Source of the DNA: Corynebacterium glyciniphilum AJ 3170
GTDB taxonomy: Bacteria > Actinomycetota > Actinomycetes > Mycobacteriales > Mycobacteriaceae
Direction: 5' to 3'
Length of the DNA stretch: 64,000 nucleotides
Assembly: GCF_007673095.1 (NCBI RefSeq)
Contig: NZ_VDYZ01000003.1
Location: 124,001-188,000 of the forward strand
Below the pieces are notes generated by a model, which saw only the letters and a program-made list of their open reading frames with translations, was not told the DNA's origin and made no database searches. Shown in pieces: positions 18,139-26,608 of this stretch. The position numbers were made by a program, and so were the translations under genes. Positions within the stretch are counted from its first letter, which is position 1. Every line of letters begins with the position of its first letter.

Positions 18139-18678
18139 ATGCCGGACAACTTCTCCAGAACTGACCTGGACACTCCCTCGACGGGTCCCCGCCGCAGACT
18201 CATCGCGTACAACGACGACGCCGTCGGCGTCGGTGCCGAGAAGGTCGCCCGGTTCCTCGGGACAGGGCGCTACCTCATGTGGCAGACCATCATCGTGGTG
18301 GTCTGGATCTGCCTCAATGTGGGCGGATTCTGGTGGAACTGGGACGTCTACCCGTTCATCCTGCTGAACCTCGCCTTCTCCACCCAGGCCGCCTACGCGG
18401 CACCGCTGATCCTGCTCGCACAGAACAGGCAGGACGACCGCGACCGGGTCTCCCTGAACGAGGACCGACGTCGCGCCGAGGAAACCAAGGCCGACACGGA
18501 GTTCCTCGCCAGGGAGCTCGCCGGGCTACGTATCGCGGTAGGCGAAAACGTCACGCGGGACTATCTGCGTCGCGAACTCGATGACCTCGGTGACATGCTC
18601 CGGCGTATCGAGGACAAGCTCGAGGATCAGCGCAACGACGAACGGGCCGACGGAAATCCCTCTGACGCCGCACGGTGA
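18139..18678 (+). CDS. DUF1003 membrane protein
   Basis: 179 residues. The central part holds two TM helices (TIIVVVWICLNVGGFWW, then FILLNLAFSTQAAYAAPLIL) and the DUF1003 signature QNRQDDRDR directly after the second helix. A long charged helix follows, probably coiled coil, in the cytoplasm. It starts 7 nt after the MgtE_N/CBS gene, and this pairing is conserved in actinobacteria. Function unknown; the context suggests a divalent-cation or envelope role. Confidence 0.88.
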   Translation: MPDNFSRTDLDTPSTGPRRRLIAYNDDAVGVGAEKVARFLGTGRYLMWQTIIVVVWICLNVGGFWWNWDVYPFILLNLAFSTQAAYAAPLILLAQNRQDDRDRVSLNEDRRRAEETKADTEFLARELAGLRIAVGENVTRDYLRRELDDLGDMLRRIEDKLEDQRNDERADGNPSDAAR

Positions 18679-18715
18679 TTGGCCCTGAACTGGGGTGGGA
18701 GTATCATCGTGGTCA

Positions 18716-19846
18716 ATGTCTACTGTCACTGAATCAGCGGTTCGCAGTGCCCTGGCAACTGTGGAGGACCCGGAGCTCAACAAGCCCATCACCGACCTCG
18801 GGATGGTCAAGTCGATCGATGTGGACGGCACCCATGTCGCCGTCGAGATCTATCTGACCATCGCCGGTTGTCCCATGAAATCGACGCTGACGACACGCAC
18901 GCGCGATGCCGCCGAGAGCGTCGAGGGGGTCGACCAGGTCACCGTGACCACCGACGTCATGAGTGACGAACAGCGACGGGAGCTCCGCACGAAGTTGCGG
19001 GGTGGAACCGCAGAACCCGTCATCCCCTTCGCTCAACCTGAGTCGACGACCCGGGTCTTCGCCGTCGCGTCCGGCAAGGGCGGGGTCGGTAAGTCCTCCG
19101 TGACGGTGAACCTCGCCACCGCACTGGCGCAACGCGGTCTGCAGGTCGGTGTAGTCGACGCCGACATCTACGGTCACTCGATACCCCACATGATGGGATC
19201 GAACCACCGTCCCCACCAGGTGGACGACATGATCATCCCGCCACAGGCACACGGGGTGAAGATCATGTCGATCGGCCACTTCCTGGACAGCAATTCACCG
19301 GTCGTGTGGCGCGGACCGATGCTGCACCGCGCCATCCAGCAGTTCCTCGCGGATGTCTTCTGGGGGGACCTGGACATCCTGCTGCTCGACCTCCCTCCGG
19401 GAACCGGCGATGTGGCTATCTCCGTCGCGCAACTGGTCCCGAACGCGGAGCTTCTGATCGTGACCACGCCTCAGGTGGCGGCGGCGGAAGTTGCCGAGCG
19501 GGCGGGCAGCATCTCCCAGCAGACCCGCCAGCGGATCGGCGGTGTCATCGAGAACATGAGCTGGATGGACATGCCGGACGGCACCAGGATGGATATCTTC
19601 GGCACCGGGGGCGGGCAGGTCGTCGCCGACCACCTCAGCCAGCTGACCGGCGGTGAGGTTCCCCTGATGGGCCAGATTCCGCTGGATCCGAATCTGCGGA
19701 TCGGTGGTGACCTCGGTAACCCGATCGCCATCTCCGAACCCGATTCAGCGGCGGGCACCGCGTTGGGGGCGATCGCAGGGAAGCTCGCCACGCGACGGCA
19801 GTCCCTCGCCGGACGTCAGCTGAATCTCGGTGTCGCCGGGCAGTAG
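18716..19846 (+). CDS. mrp: Mrp/NBP35-type P-loop ATPase, Fe-S carrier
   Basis: 376 residues from ATG 18716; TATCAT at 18702-18707 ends 8 nt before it, so the mRNA is probably leaderless. The N-terminal MIP18/DUF59 domain (~1-95) contains MKSTLTTRTRDA, and the C-terminal ATPase domain carries the deviant Walker A GKGGVGKSSVTVNLA (residues ~118-132) and LLLDLPPGTGD. ApbC/Mrp proteins transfer Fe-S clusters to apo-proteins. The CxxC of many NBP35/ApbC proteins is not visible. It is convergent with tatB. Confidence 0.92.
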   Translation: MSTVTESAVRSALATVEDPELNKPITDLGMVKSIDVDGTHVAVEIYLTIAGCPMKSTLTTRTRDAAESVEGVDQVTVTTDVMSDEQRRELRTKLRGGTAEPVIPFAQPESTTRVFAVASGKGGVGKSSVTVNLATALAQRGLQVGVVDADIYGHSIPHMMGSNHRPHQVDDMIIPPQAHGVKIMSIGHFLDSNSPVVWRGPMLHRAIQQFLADVFWGDLDILLLDLPPGTGDVAISVAQLVPNAELLIVTTPQVAAAEVAERAGSISQQTRQRIGGVIENMSWMDMPDGTRMDIFGTGGGQVVADHLSQLTGGEVPLMGQIPLDPNLRIGGDLGNPIAISEPDSAAGTALGAIAGKLATRRQSLAGRQLNLGVAGQ

Positions 19847-19882
19847 TCCTCTCCCCGCGCCCTGGGCCGCGCGCCCGGGTGC

Positions 19883-20392
19883 CTACATGGTGTCGTCGTA
19901 GTTTCCGGCGTCGCCCCAGTCCCGGGACTGGCCGACCTCGTCCTGCTGTGGGAGTTCCACCCGTTCCTCTTCCTGTGCCGCGGGAACCTCGTTTTCCTGT
20001 GCCGTGGGAACCTCACTCGGCCTCGGAGGGTTCTTCGGTGCCCTGCCGGAAATCTGGGCGGATGTGCCCCGCACTGCTCCGGTGACATCCTTCGCTGAAG
20101 ACTCCAGGTCCGTGAGGAAACTGTCGTCGTCGTCCAGCAGCGTTTTCGTGATGAATCCACGGGCGCCCATCTGACGGACACTGTTGAGTTGGGACAGGGG
20201 CTTGCGGAACTCCTCGAAGTCCTCACCGAAGTCCTGGTCCAGCTCCTGCCGGGCGTTGGCGATGGCGGTGCGTGCCGCAAGAAGCAGAGCCTTGAGGTCG
20301 GTGATCAGCCGAGGAAGTCGTTCCGGTCCGACGACGATAATGCCCACGACAATCAGGACGAGGACTTCGCCCCATCCGATGCTGGAGAACAC
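19883..20392 (-). CDS. tatB: Sec-independent translocase subunit TatB
   Basis: 169 residues: a short periplasmic start (MFSSIGWGE), one TM helix, the GPERLP motif at residues ~22-27, then an amphipathic helix and a long charged cytoplasmic tail. TatB recognises twin-arginine signal peptides with TatC. It lies downstream of sigE and cseE on the same strand, as in other corynebacteria; the htrA gene found between rseA and tatB in mycobacteria is absent. Confidence 0.93.
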   Translation of the reverse strand: MFSSIGWGEVLVLIVVGIIVVGPERLPRLITDLKALLLAARTAIANARQELDQDFGEDFEEFRKPLSQLNSVRQMGARGFITKTLLDDDDSFLTDLESSAKDVTGAVRGTSAQISGRAPKNPPRPSEVPTAQENEVPAAQEEERVELPQQDEVGQSRDWGDAGNYDDTM

Positions 20393-20455
20393 CAGACACG
20401 CCTTTCTCTTGACACTGCCGACTGCCTGATTCTAACCCCCGCTGCGCTGACGTGG

Positions 20456-20857
20456 CTATTTCGCCCTTCCCCTGGTGGTCCGTCTCTGAACTTTGCGCGC
20501 TGCAGCAGCCATGCGGCCGGTGATGCTGTCCGGGCGACGGCAGCCGTCGATACCCACCGCATCGCTGTCGGTCAGGGCATCCTGCGGGGCGCCGCCCCCC
20601 TGTGCACAGTCGTCGGGGATACGGACGAGCCGGCTGAGCAGACTTCCGGAAGCGTGGAGCTGGTCCATCGGGATGCTACCCCGCAGACGGTCGGACGCCT
20701 GGCGCTGTGCACGGACTTCGTCCCGGCACTCCTCACAGTGGACCAGGTGGATCCGCGCCCGGTGTTCCGCCCCGCGGGACAGTTCTCCGTCCACCAGTGC
20801 CGCGACAACCTCCGGGGTCAGATGGCCGACATCCGACAGCTTCCCGACTTCCGACAT
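20456..20857 (-). CDS. cseE: Anti-sigma-E factor CseE (zinc-binding)
   Basis: 133 residues, soluble. The zinc-associated anti-sigma motif H-x3-C-x2-C is intact at residues 37-44 (HLVHCEEC). The start ATG 20857 follows aaggaggtccag. It lies 58 nt after sigE on the same strand, and such a pair is the conserved envelope-stress switch in which the anti-sigma factor holds SigE until released. The C-terminal basic tail (RKVQRRTTRGR) is of unknown use. Confidence 0.88.
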   Translation of the reverse strand: MSEVGKLSDVGHLTPEVVAALVDGELSRGAEHRARIHLVHCEECRDEVRAQRQASDRLRGSIPMDQLHASGSLLSRLVRIPDDCAQGGGAPQDALTDSDAVGIDGCRRPDSITGRMAAAARKVQRRTTRGRAK

Positions 20858-20915
20858 GACTGGACCTCCTTGACGACTCGCACGTCGCGTGCCTCATCTG
20901 CCATCGATGATAGCG

Positions 20916-21512
20916 CTAAGACTGCGGGATGTAGCTGAGTTCACCGGCAAACCGGGCCAGGCTGGCCCTGAGCTGGCTTCTCGCACGGTGGATCCGCGAG
21001 CGTACCGTGCCCATCTTGAGACCCAGCGTGTCGGCGATCTCCTCGTAGGTCATGTCGAGCCCGTCACACAGGATCACCGCGACACGGAACTCCGGGCTCA
21101 GATCGTCCAGAGCCTTTTCCAGCGCCGGATCGAGGTTGTTCATCTCGAAAGCACGTTCCGGGCCGACCCGTGTCCCCTCGACGCGGTCGTAGTCCTCCGG
21201 CAGCGCCTCCATCCGGATCGTCCCCCGGTGGCGGACCATGTCGAGAAAGAGGTTGGTCGTGATGCGGTGCAGCCATCCCGAGAAGGTTCCCGGCCGATAC
21301 GACTTCAACGACCGGAATGCCCGCATGAAGGTGTCCTGCGTAAGGTCTTCCGCGTCCTGCCGGTCGCCGCTGAGCCGGTACGCCAGACGGTAGACACTGT
21401 CCGCGTGTTCCTCGACGAGTTCGCTCCAGGACGGCATGGCACCTTCCCCGCGGTCGAAAGCGCCCGTCGCCCCGTCAGGGCCGGAGTCTGCTGCGGTGTT
21501 CATGGTCTCCAT
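20916..21512 (-). CDS. sigE: ECF sigma factor SigE
   Basis: 198 residues with region 2 ([26 protein letters not shown]) and region 4 ([40 protein letters not shown]) of a group-4 sigma factor. The ATG at 21512 is used here; ATG 21503 in the same frame is an alternative. It directs transcription of envelope- and heat-stress genes in corynebacteria. A leader of roughly 85 nt separates it from a good promoter at 21603-21632. Confidence 0.93.
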   Translation of the reverse strand: METMNTAADSGPDGATGAFDRGEGAMPSWSELVEEHADSVYRLAYRLSGDRQDAEDLTQDTFMRAFRSLKSYRPGTFSGWLHRITTNLFLDMVRHRGTIRMEALPEDYDRVEGTRVGPERAFEMNNLDPALEKALDDLSPEFRVAVILCDGLDMTYEEIADTLGLKMGTVRSRIHRARSQLRASLARFAGELSYIPQS

Positions 21513-21595
21513 CCTGACGCACGTCCATTAGCTTTGTGTGCCTGGGCGCTTCGGATTCACTGTGAGCCTGTGAGTACGTCGCGCTGGTGCCTTTC

Positions 21596-21632
21596 CCTTC
21601 AAAATATATCCTGTGGTCCGGGCTGCTGTAAA
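21596..21632 (-). promoter_or_regulatory. sigE promoter
   Basis: Read on the minus strand, TTTACA (21632-21627) and TATATT (21608-21603) are 18 bp apart, close to the housekeeping consensus. Transcription would begin near 21596. It shares the 230-bp divergent gap with the methyltransferase gene. Confidence 0.6.
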
Positions 21633-21742
21633 GCTGTAACTTGCGCCCCACCAAACACAGTTTTCCCACGTTAGGCAGTGTCCGCCCGACTCGCCGGGGG
21701 CGGTCACCACATCGGCAGCTCAGCACCCTTACAGTTACACCC

Positions 21743-22417
21743 GTGAACGCAGAATCCAGCTCCGCCCTCGACGCCGTCCGCGACTACGTCAACAGCACAG
21801 CCGCAGCCGACGAGTCACTCGACGCTGCCCGCGATTCAGCCACCGAGTACGGGCTGCTCACCCCTGACGCGATGACCGGTGAGTTCCTCACTTTCCTGGC
21901 GGCCCAGATCACCACCCCGTCACCCACCGCGGTCGTCATGTCCCCGGCCTTCGGTGTGATCGGTCTGCACCTCTTCGCTGGATTCTCCGGTGGAGGGCAC
22001 GTCACCTGCATCGACCCGGAAGTCCAGCACCAGGCGCTGGCACGCAGTGCGTTCAACTCCGCAGGGGTCCGCTCCAACGCGTACCGGTTCCTGCCCTCGG
22101 CACCGCTGATCGGTGTGTCCAGGTTGGCCACGGACGCCTACGACATCATCGTCTCCCAGTCCATGGTCGAGCATCTGTCGGCGACAGTCGACGCCGCGCT
22201 CCCCGTCCTGCGCCCGGGCGGGGTGCTGGTACTGCTGGACTCGCTCCTCGACGGCACGCTGGCTGACCCTGCACACACCGACCGGCAGACGCGTGCGGCC
22301 GCCGACGCCGAGGAACACCTGCGGTCTCTGGACGGCATCACCGTCGCACGACTGCCGCTGGGCGCCGGATGCACCGTCATCACCAAGCACACCGAGCACA
22401 CCGAGCACACTGCCTGA
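21743..22417 (+). CDS. O-methyltransferase (class I SAM-dependent)
   Basis: 224 residues from GTG 21743, with TACAGT at 21730-21735 (7-nt gap), so probably leaderless; the longer frame from 21641 lacks support. The SAM site region FGVIGLHLFAGFSGGGHVTCIDPE (~75-100 with GxGxG-like Gly cluster) and LRPGGVLVLLDSLLDG match COMT/Rv1220c-type O-methyltransferases. The divergent position next to sigE is shared with mycobacteria. The substrate is unknown. The extreme C-terminus repeats HTEHTEHT, a short low-complexity tail. Confidence 0.88.
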   Translation: MNAESSSALDAVRDYVNSTAAADESLDAARDSATEYGLLTPDAMTGEFLTFLAAQITTPSPTAVVMSPAFGVIGLHLFAGFSGGGHVTCIDPEVQHQALARSAFNSAGVRSNAYRFLPSAPLIGVSRLATDAYDIIVSQSMVEHLSATVDAALPVLRPGGVLVLLDSLLDGTLADPAHTDRQTRAAADAEEHLRSLDGITVARLPLGAGCTVITKHTEHTEHTA

Positions 22418-22478
22418 TAAACAGCTCTCATCGCGCGACGCGACACCGAGGTCCGCGACGATGGTATACAGGGATGAC

Positions 22479-24011
22479 GTGAACCGCTACAGACCTGAAC
22501 TACACGTCACCGCGGAAGTCGGCGTTCTCGAGGCACCGGCCGGAGCCTTGAGCCGGGGGGATTCCCTCCATGTCTTCCACCAGTTCCGGCCCCGACCTGA
22601 CGCCGGGGCCCGGTGGGCCCACCAGGTCGCGTCCGGCATCCCCTACGGCTGGGACGTCTGCGACGACGTCCTCGTTCCCCGCGACAACGAGATCGACTGC
22701 CTGGCAGGATCATCGGTTCCCGTGGGCGACGGGGTCGAACTTTTCTTCGTCACCACGACCCCTGCAGAAGACAGCGACCCGTCCGGTCTCCGCTCGAACA
22801 CCGTCGCACACGGCCACCGGGGCGACAGGACATTCACCATTCAGCGCGCACGCGTCGCCGACCTCGGCGCGGCCACCACGGAAGTCTCCGACGACCCCAG
22901 CGTGGTCTCCCCGTTCGTCGAGCGTCTCGGCCCGGTGGACATCGACGACTCCGCATACCCCGTCCACGATCTCGCGACACCGTCCGTCGTCCGCCGTGGC
23001 GACGTGTGGACCATGATCGCTCTTGACCTCATCGATGACGTAGATGCCCGCATCGTCGTACTGGACTCGACGGACCGCCAGACATGGACCGTCCGTGGGC
23101 CCCTGGAGTTCGCCGGCGAATCGGTCCCTCAGGGGCGCCCGTACGCCCCCCGCCTGACCTCGATGACCGACCATGGGACCGGTGAGGACAAGGACGTCCT
23201 GTTCATCACCTACCCTGACGACAGTGTCGACAGTGTCGCTGATGTCGCTGGCACCGCCGGTTCCCGGGAGCAGGCAGGCGAGACCACGGGCTACATCGTC
23301 GGTACGCTCGACGGAACGACGTTCCACACCTCGACGAATTTCCAGGTCCTCGACCACGGCCACGACTTCACCCGCCCGCGTCTGGTGCCCGGCACCCGGC
23401 CCGTCCTCTCCGGTCTGGTCGGTGCTTTCCCACACAGTGGCGACGGCGACGAACCAGCCACCTGGGCCAACTGCCTGTCAGTGCCGAGGTTCCTCAGTCT
23501 CCGGGAGGGGCACCTCTACCAGGACGTCATCGGGCTCCCCACCGCCGTCCGCTCCTACACCGACCGTGCCGCCGTCTACACCGCACAGCTCGACGTCGAG
23601 ACGGGTACTGCGACGGTGGACCTGCTGGACAAGGACGGGAGTGTCATCGTCAGTGTCGCCCACTCAGGTGAGCAGGTCTCCATTACCCGCGATGATGATA
23701 CGCGGGTGGCTCCCCTCGCCGACGGCGACAGTGACACGCTCACCATCTTCGTGGATGGGCCGGTGTGCGAGGTCTTCGCCGACGGTGGCCTGGTCTCGCT
23801 CACCACGGCCCTGACCGGCCCGCGGGTCTTCGACAGGTTCTCCGTCACCGCTACCGGCGGCGCACGGGTCCTGTCCGCGATGGAGTCGCTGGGGCGCCAG
23901 CTTCAGCGCCAGCTCGCCCACCTGGACGATCCGGCCGAGCAGGAGAAGCTCATCCGCGAGGCGGTCCTGGCAGACCGGGACCTCTCCGCCGGGATCGACC
24001 CCGGGGAATAG
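22479..24011 (+). CDS. Glycoside hydrolase family 32-like protein
   Basis: 510 residues from GTG 22479, which has TATACA at 22465-22470 at leaderless spacing; ATG 22461 in the same frame is an alternative start. The N-terminal five-bladed propeller region starts RPELHVTAEVGVLEAPAG, and VFHQFRPRPD replaces the usual WMNDPNG nucleophile segment. Near the end VCEVFADGGLVSLT matches the C-terminal GH32 beta-sandwich motif. Levanase/invertase-type fructan hydrolysis would be the family activity, but the canonical catalytic Asp motif is not clear, so activity is uncertain. No signal peptide is seen. Confidence 0.75.
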   Translation: MNRYRPELHVTAEVGVLEAPAGALSRGDSLHVFHQFRPRPDAGARWAHQVASGIPYGWDVCDDVLVPRDNEIDCLAGSSVPVGDGVELFFVTTTPAEDSDPSGLRSNTVAHGHRGDRTFTIQRARVADLGAATTEVSDDPSVVSPFVERLGPVDIDDSAYPVHDLATPSVVRRGDVWTMIALDLIDDVDARIVVLDSTDRQTWTVRGPLEFAGESVPQGRPYAPRLTSMTDHGTGEDKDVLFITYPDDSVDSVADVAGTAGSREQAGETTGYIVGTLDGTTFHTSTNFQVLDHGHDFTRPRLVPGTRPVLSGLVGAFPHSGDGDEPATWANCLSVPRFLSLREGHLYQDVIGLPTAVRSYTDRAAVYTAQLDVETGTATVDLLDKDGSVIVSVAHSGEQVSITRDDDTRVAPLADGDSDTLTIFVDGPVCEVFADGGLVSLTTALTGPRVFDRFSVTATGGARVLSAMESLGRQLQRQLAHLDDPAEQEKLIREAVLADRDLSAGIDPGE

Positions 24012-24027
24012 CGGGCTCTGAGCCCCC

Positions 24028-24909
24028 TCAGCCCAGATCGGGGTCGCGCCGCAGGCGGGTGATCGCGGCGCGCGCGGTGACCGTCATCGTCTCCGGCAGT
24101 GCAGCGATACGCTCGGCCAACACGGTGGGGTGGATGTGTCGCGCCGAGGGACTCATCCCGATCTGCGCGGCGATCGAGGCCTGGTCCAGATTCATCTGGA
24201 ACTCCACGTTCTCGGGGTCACCGACAGGTACGAGGTGGCCCGACGCCTGTGCGATCATCCGTTCCACCTTGCCTTCCTCGACGTCGATGATGCCGAGCGG
24301 TTCACGCAGCTCCGCCAGGTGGCCGGCATCTGCCGTGAGCACGATGACCTGCCCCTCCGAAGACAGCACCCGGGCGAACTCCGCGGCATTACGGGGAGCG
24401 AAGATCACCGTGATCGCGTCCACGACCCCGTCGCGCAGCGGCAGCCGGGACCAGGCGTCGGCGACGACTGCACCGATATTGGGGTGGCATGACGCCAGTC
24501 GCTTCGCCGCCGGAACCGACACGTCGATCCCCACACCCCGGGAGTTCTGGATCGAATCCAGGGTATGGGACAGGTAGTAGCCGGTACCTGCACCGATTTC
24601 CACGATGGACGGGTGCGCATCGTCGGCGACGCCTGCGTCGTCGAGAGCGTGGCCGACATGGTCGGTGATCGCCTCGACGAACGGAGCGAAGTGCCCCCCG
24701 GACAGGAACGTCTCCCGCGCCTGGATCATTTCGGCGTCATCGCCGGTGTAGCGCAGCCCGGCACCACCGGCAAGGGTGACGTAGCCTTGCCGTGCCACAT
24801 CGTAATTGTGGCCGGAGTCGGAGACCAGGGTCTTCCACGCCTCGTCACCGGCACGCAACGGGGTGCCGTCCACCGGGTCGGCGAGAAGGTCGATGACATC
24901 AGAGAGCAC
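24028..24909 (-). CDS. RlmA-family 23S rRNA guanine-N1 methyltransferase, zinc site lost
   Basis: 293 residues. The SAM domain has IVEIGAGTGYYL, and the N-terminal hallmark GHNYDVARQGYVTLA with DDAEMIQARETFLSGGHF matches RlmA/TlrB/MyrA enzymes, which methylate G745 or G748 of 23S rRNA and can give macrolide resistance. The zinc-knuckle cysteines expected before that hallmark (CPxC, then Cx2-3H) are replaced: DPVD and VSDSGH. Last gene of the dapE operon, 48 nt after the M17-like gene. Confidence 0.85.
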   Translation of the reverse strand: MLSDVIDLLADPVDGTPLRAGDEAWKTLVSDSGHNYDVARQGYVTLAGGAGLRYTGDDAEMIQARETFLSGGHFAPFVEAITDHVGHALDDAGVADDAHPSIVEIGAGTGYYLSHTLDSIQNSRGVGIDVSVPAAKRLASCHPNIGAVVADAWSRLPLRDGVVDAITVIFAPRNAAEFARVLSSEGQVIVLTADAGHLAELREPLGIIDVEEGKVERMIAQASGHLVPVGDPENVEFQMNLDQASIAAQIGMSPSARHIHPTVLAERIAALPETMTVTARAAITRLRRDPDLG

Positions 24910-24957
24910 GGGTGCGGGGTCTCCCCTCGATAGCGGAACGAAAAAGTGCCGGGTCGG

Positions 24958-26421
24958 CTACTTCCGGAACCACTCTACAAGAGTACGGGCCGCGAAACCC
25001 GTGCTGCCCCGGTCGATGTCGCCCCGCACGGAATCCGACCACGACGGGCCCGTGGTGTCGAGGACGGCGCAGGGCACGCCGTCTGCGAAACGCCGGAGGT
25101 ACATCGCCGCAGTCAGTGCACCGGGCCCCTCCGGTGCCACCGTGACGTCGGCGTCCCGGGCACTGACAGTCTTCTCCAGATACGCCGGCGTCGGTAGCGG
25201 CCACCACCGCTCACCGACCCGCGCGCCGCGCAGTGTCACCCTACGGACCGCCTGTTCGTCACCGGTGACGGCTCCGGTCAGTTCACCGAGCGCTGATTTC
25301 GATGCCGTCGACACCGGTCCGACGACAACCACACGCCGGGGCCGGTACCGCTGGACGCCGTAGGCCACCGCATCCGCCAGTGCCAACCTGCGGCACGCCT
25401 CCGCCTGCTCCACTGCACCGGCGGCACCCGGAAGCTGGCTGGTGGTCCCGTTGACGTGTTCGACGACCGGTCGGGCGCGACCTGGTACCCAGGCTGGGAG
25501 GCTGTAGCCGTGGACCGGCACCAGCCCGACGACTTTCTGCGGTCCCTTCAACTCCGCCAACGCCCGGATCACCGCAGGTACCGGGGCACCCCCGACGAGC
25601 AGGACCTCCGGCCGGTCGTCGTTGAGGTCCCCCTCCGCCGCCGCCGGATCCCAGAACATCTCGACGAAACCGACCTCGTCCTCGCCCTCCGGGTCATTGA
25701 CCCCGGCCCCGGCAGTTGCGGTGACGAGGATCCCACCGAAGCCCTTGCGCTGCAGCCACCCGCGCCCGTGGGTCTTCACCCGGGTACCGGCAACATCACC
25801 GAGGACGGCCTTGGCCTTGCGGCGCCACCACACCGACGTCGCCGACGGTGCCGGTACAGCATTGATGTCCCTGGCCAGCACCGTGGCCGCACCCAGCACC
25901 CGACCGCGGTACACACTGTCCTCTGACCGCCGGACCACCGCCTCGTCAGCGACGTCGCCGATGTCGACGTGGACGGAACGTACCTCTGTGGCAGGGTCTT
26001 TCCGCGTGACGACGAGGTGGCGTCCGCCCAGCACGATTCCCTGGGCCAGGTTCCGGAGCTGCTGGACTGTCGTGGCCTCCGGCACACGGATCTGCACCGT
26101 ATGCCGCTTGGCACGCACCGGATGCCCGTCGACAAGCGTGCCGAGGCGACGGATCAGCACGGCCCCTGCCGCCCGCCATCCGTCATCGGCTAACCGGGGT
26201 TCCTCGGACAACTCCGCAAGATCCGTCAACGGCCGCGCATGCCGGGGAACACAGATCTCCCACACTCCGTCGGCAGCCAGACCGGCTGTGGGGTCCCGGT
26301 CGGCGGGGCCCTCCGGCGCGTCGGCGAACACGATACGGCAGTCGATGACATCGCTGCCGGTCACGGTGGCTCCCACCGTGATCTCCGGTACCGGCCGAGG
26401 TAGATTCGGAATCCTCTTCAC
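24958..26421 (-). CDS. Degenerate M17 leucyl aminopeptidase-like protein (probable pseudoenzyme)
   Basis: 487 residues from GTG 26421, overlapping the TGA of the preceding small gene (GTGA). The overall M17 layout is present: ARDINAVPAPSAT, KGFGGILVTATAGAG, KVVGLVPVHGYSLPAW, and LALADAVAYGVQRYRP. But the metal-site block that should follow LLVGG (KGITFDSGG...KxDMxG) is deleted, and the signature NTDAEGRL is replaced by a stretch ending EQAEACRRLALADA. None of the Asp/Glu/Lys metal and catalytic residues is recognisable. It should not be an active peptidase; a structural or regulatory role is inferred. Confidence 0.85.
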   Translation of the reverse strand: MKRIPNLPRPVPEITVGATVTGSDVIDCRIVFADAPEGPADRDPTAGLAADGVWEICVPRHARPLTDLAELSEEPRLADDGWRAAGAVLIRRLGTLVDGHPVRAKRHTVQIRVPEATTVQQLRNLAQGIVLGGRHLVVTRKDPATEVRSVHVDIGDVADEAVVRRSEDSVYRGRVLGAATVLARDINAVPAPSATSVWWRRKAKAVLGDVAGTRVKTHGRGWLQRKGFGGILVTATAGAGVNDPEGEDEVGFVEMFWDPAAAEGDLNDDRPEVLLVGGAPVPAVIRALAELKGPQKVVGLVPVHGYSLPAWVPGRARPVVEHVNGTTSQLPGAAGAVEQAEACRRLALADAVAYGVQRYRPRRVVVVGPVSTASKSALGELTGAVTGDEQAVRRVTLRGARVGERWWPLPTPAYLEKTVSARDADVTVAPEGPGALTAAMYLRRFADGVPCAVLDTTGPSWSDSVRGDIDRGSTGFAARTLVEWFRK

Positions 26422-26597
26422 TGTGCCCTCTCCTGCTGTTCCTCGTGCCCGTCATCACTCTGGTCCGCGTGCACTGCCCGTCGTTGTCCCCGGGTACTCC
26501 CCGGTGCCGCCGGCTCACGGTCGAACACGGTCAGCACCAGGTAGACGAGGACCAGTCCCACCAGCAGTGACGCGATGACGGTGATGAGCAGATACAT
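26418..26597 (-). CDS. 59-residue membrane protein
   Basis: A small gene found by reading the gap: ATG 26597 to TGA 26418. The first ~24 residues form one TM helix (MYLLITVIASLLVGLVLVYL, N-out or anchor), followed by a charged, Gln/Glu-rich tail. The stop overlaps the GTG start of the M17-like gene by 4 nt, and it begins 11 nt after the LOG gene, so it is translated as part of the operon. Function unknown. Confidence 0.75.
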   Translation of the reverse strand: MYLLITVIASLLVGLVLVYLVLTVFDREPAAPGSTRGQRRAVHADQSDDGHEEQQERAQ

Positions 26598-26608
26598 GGC
26601 AGCCGAGA

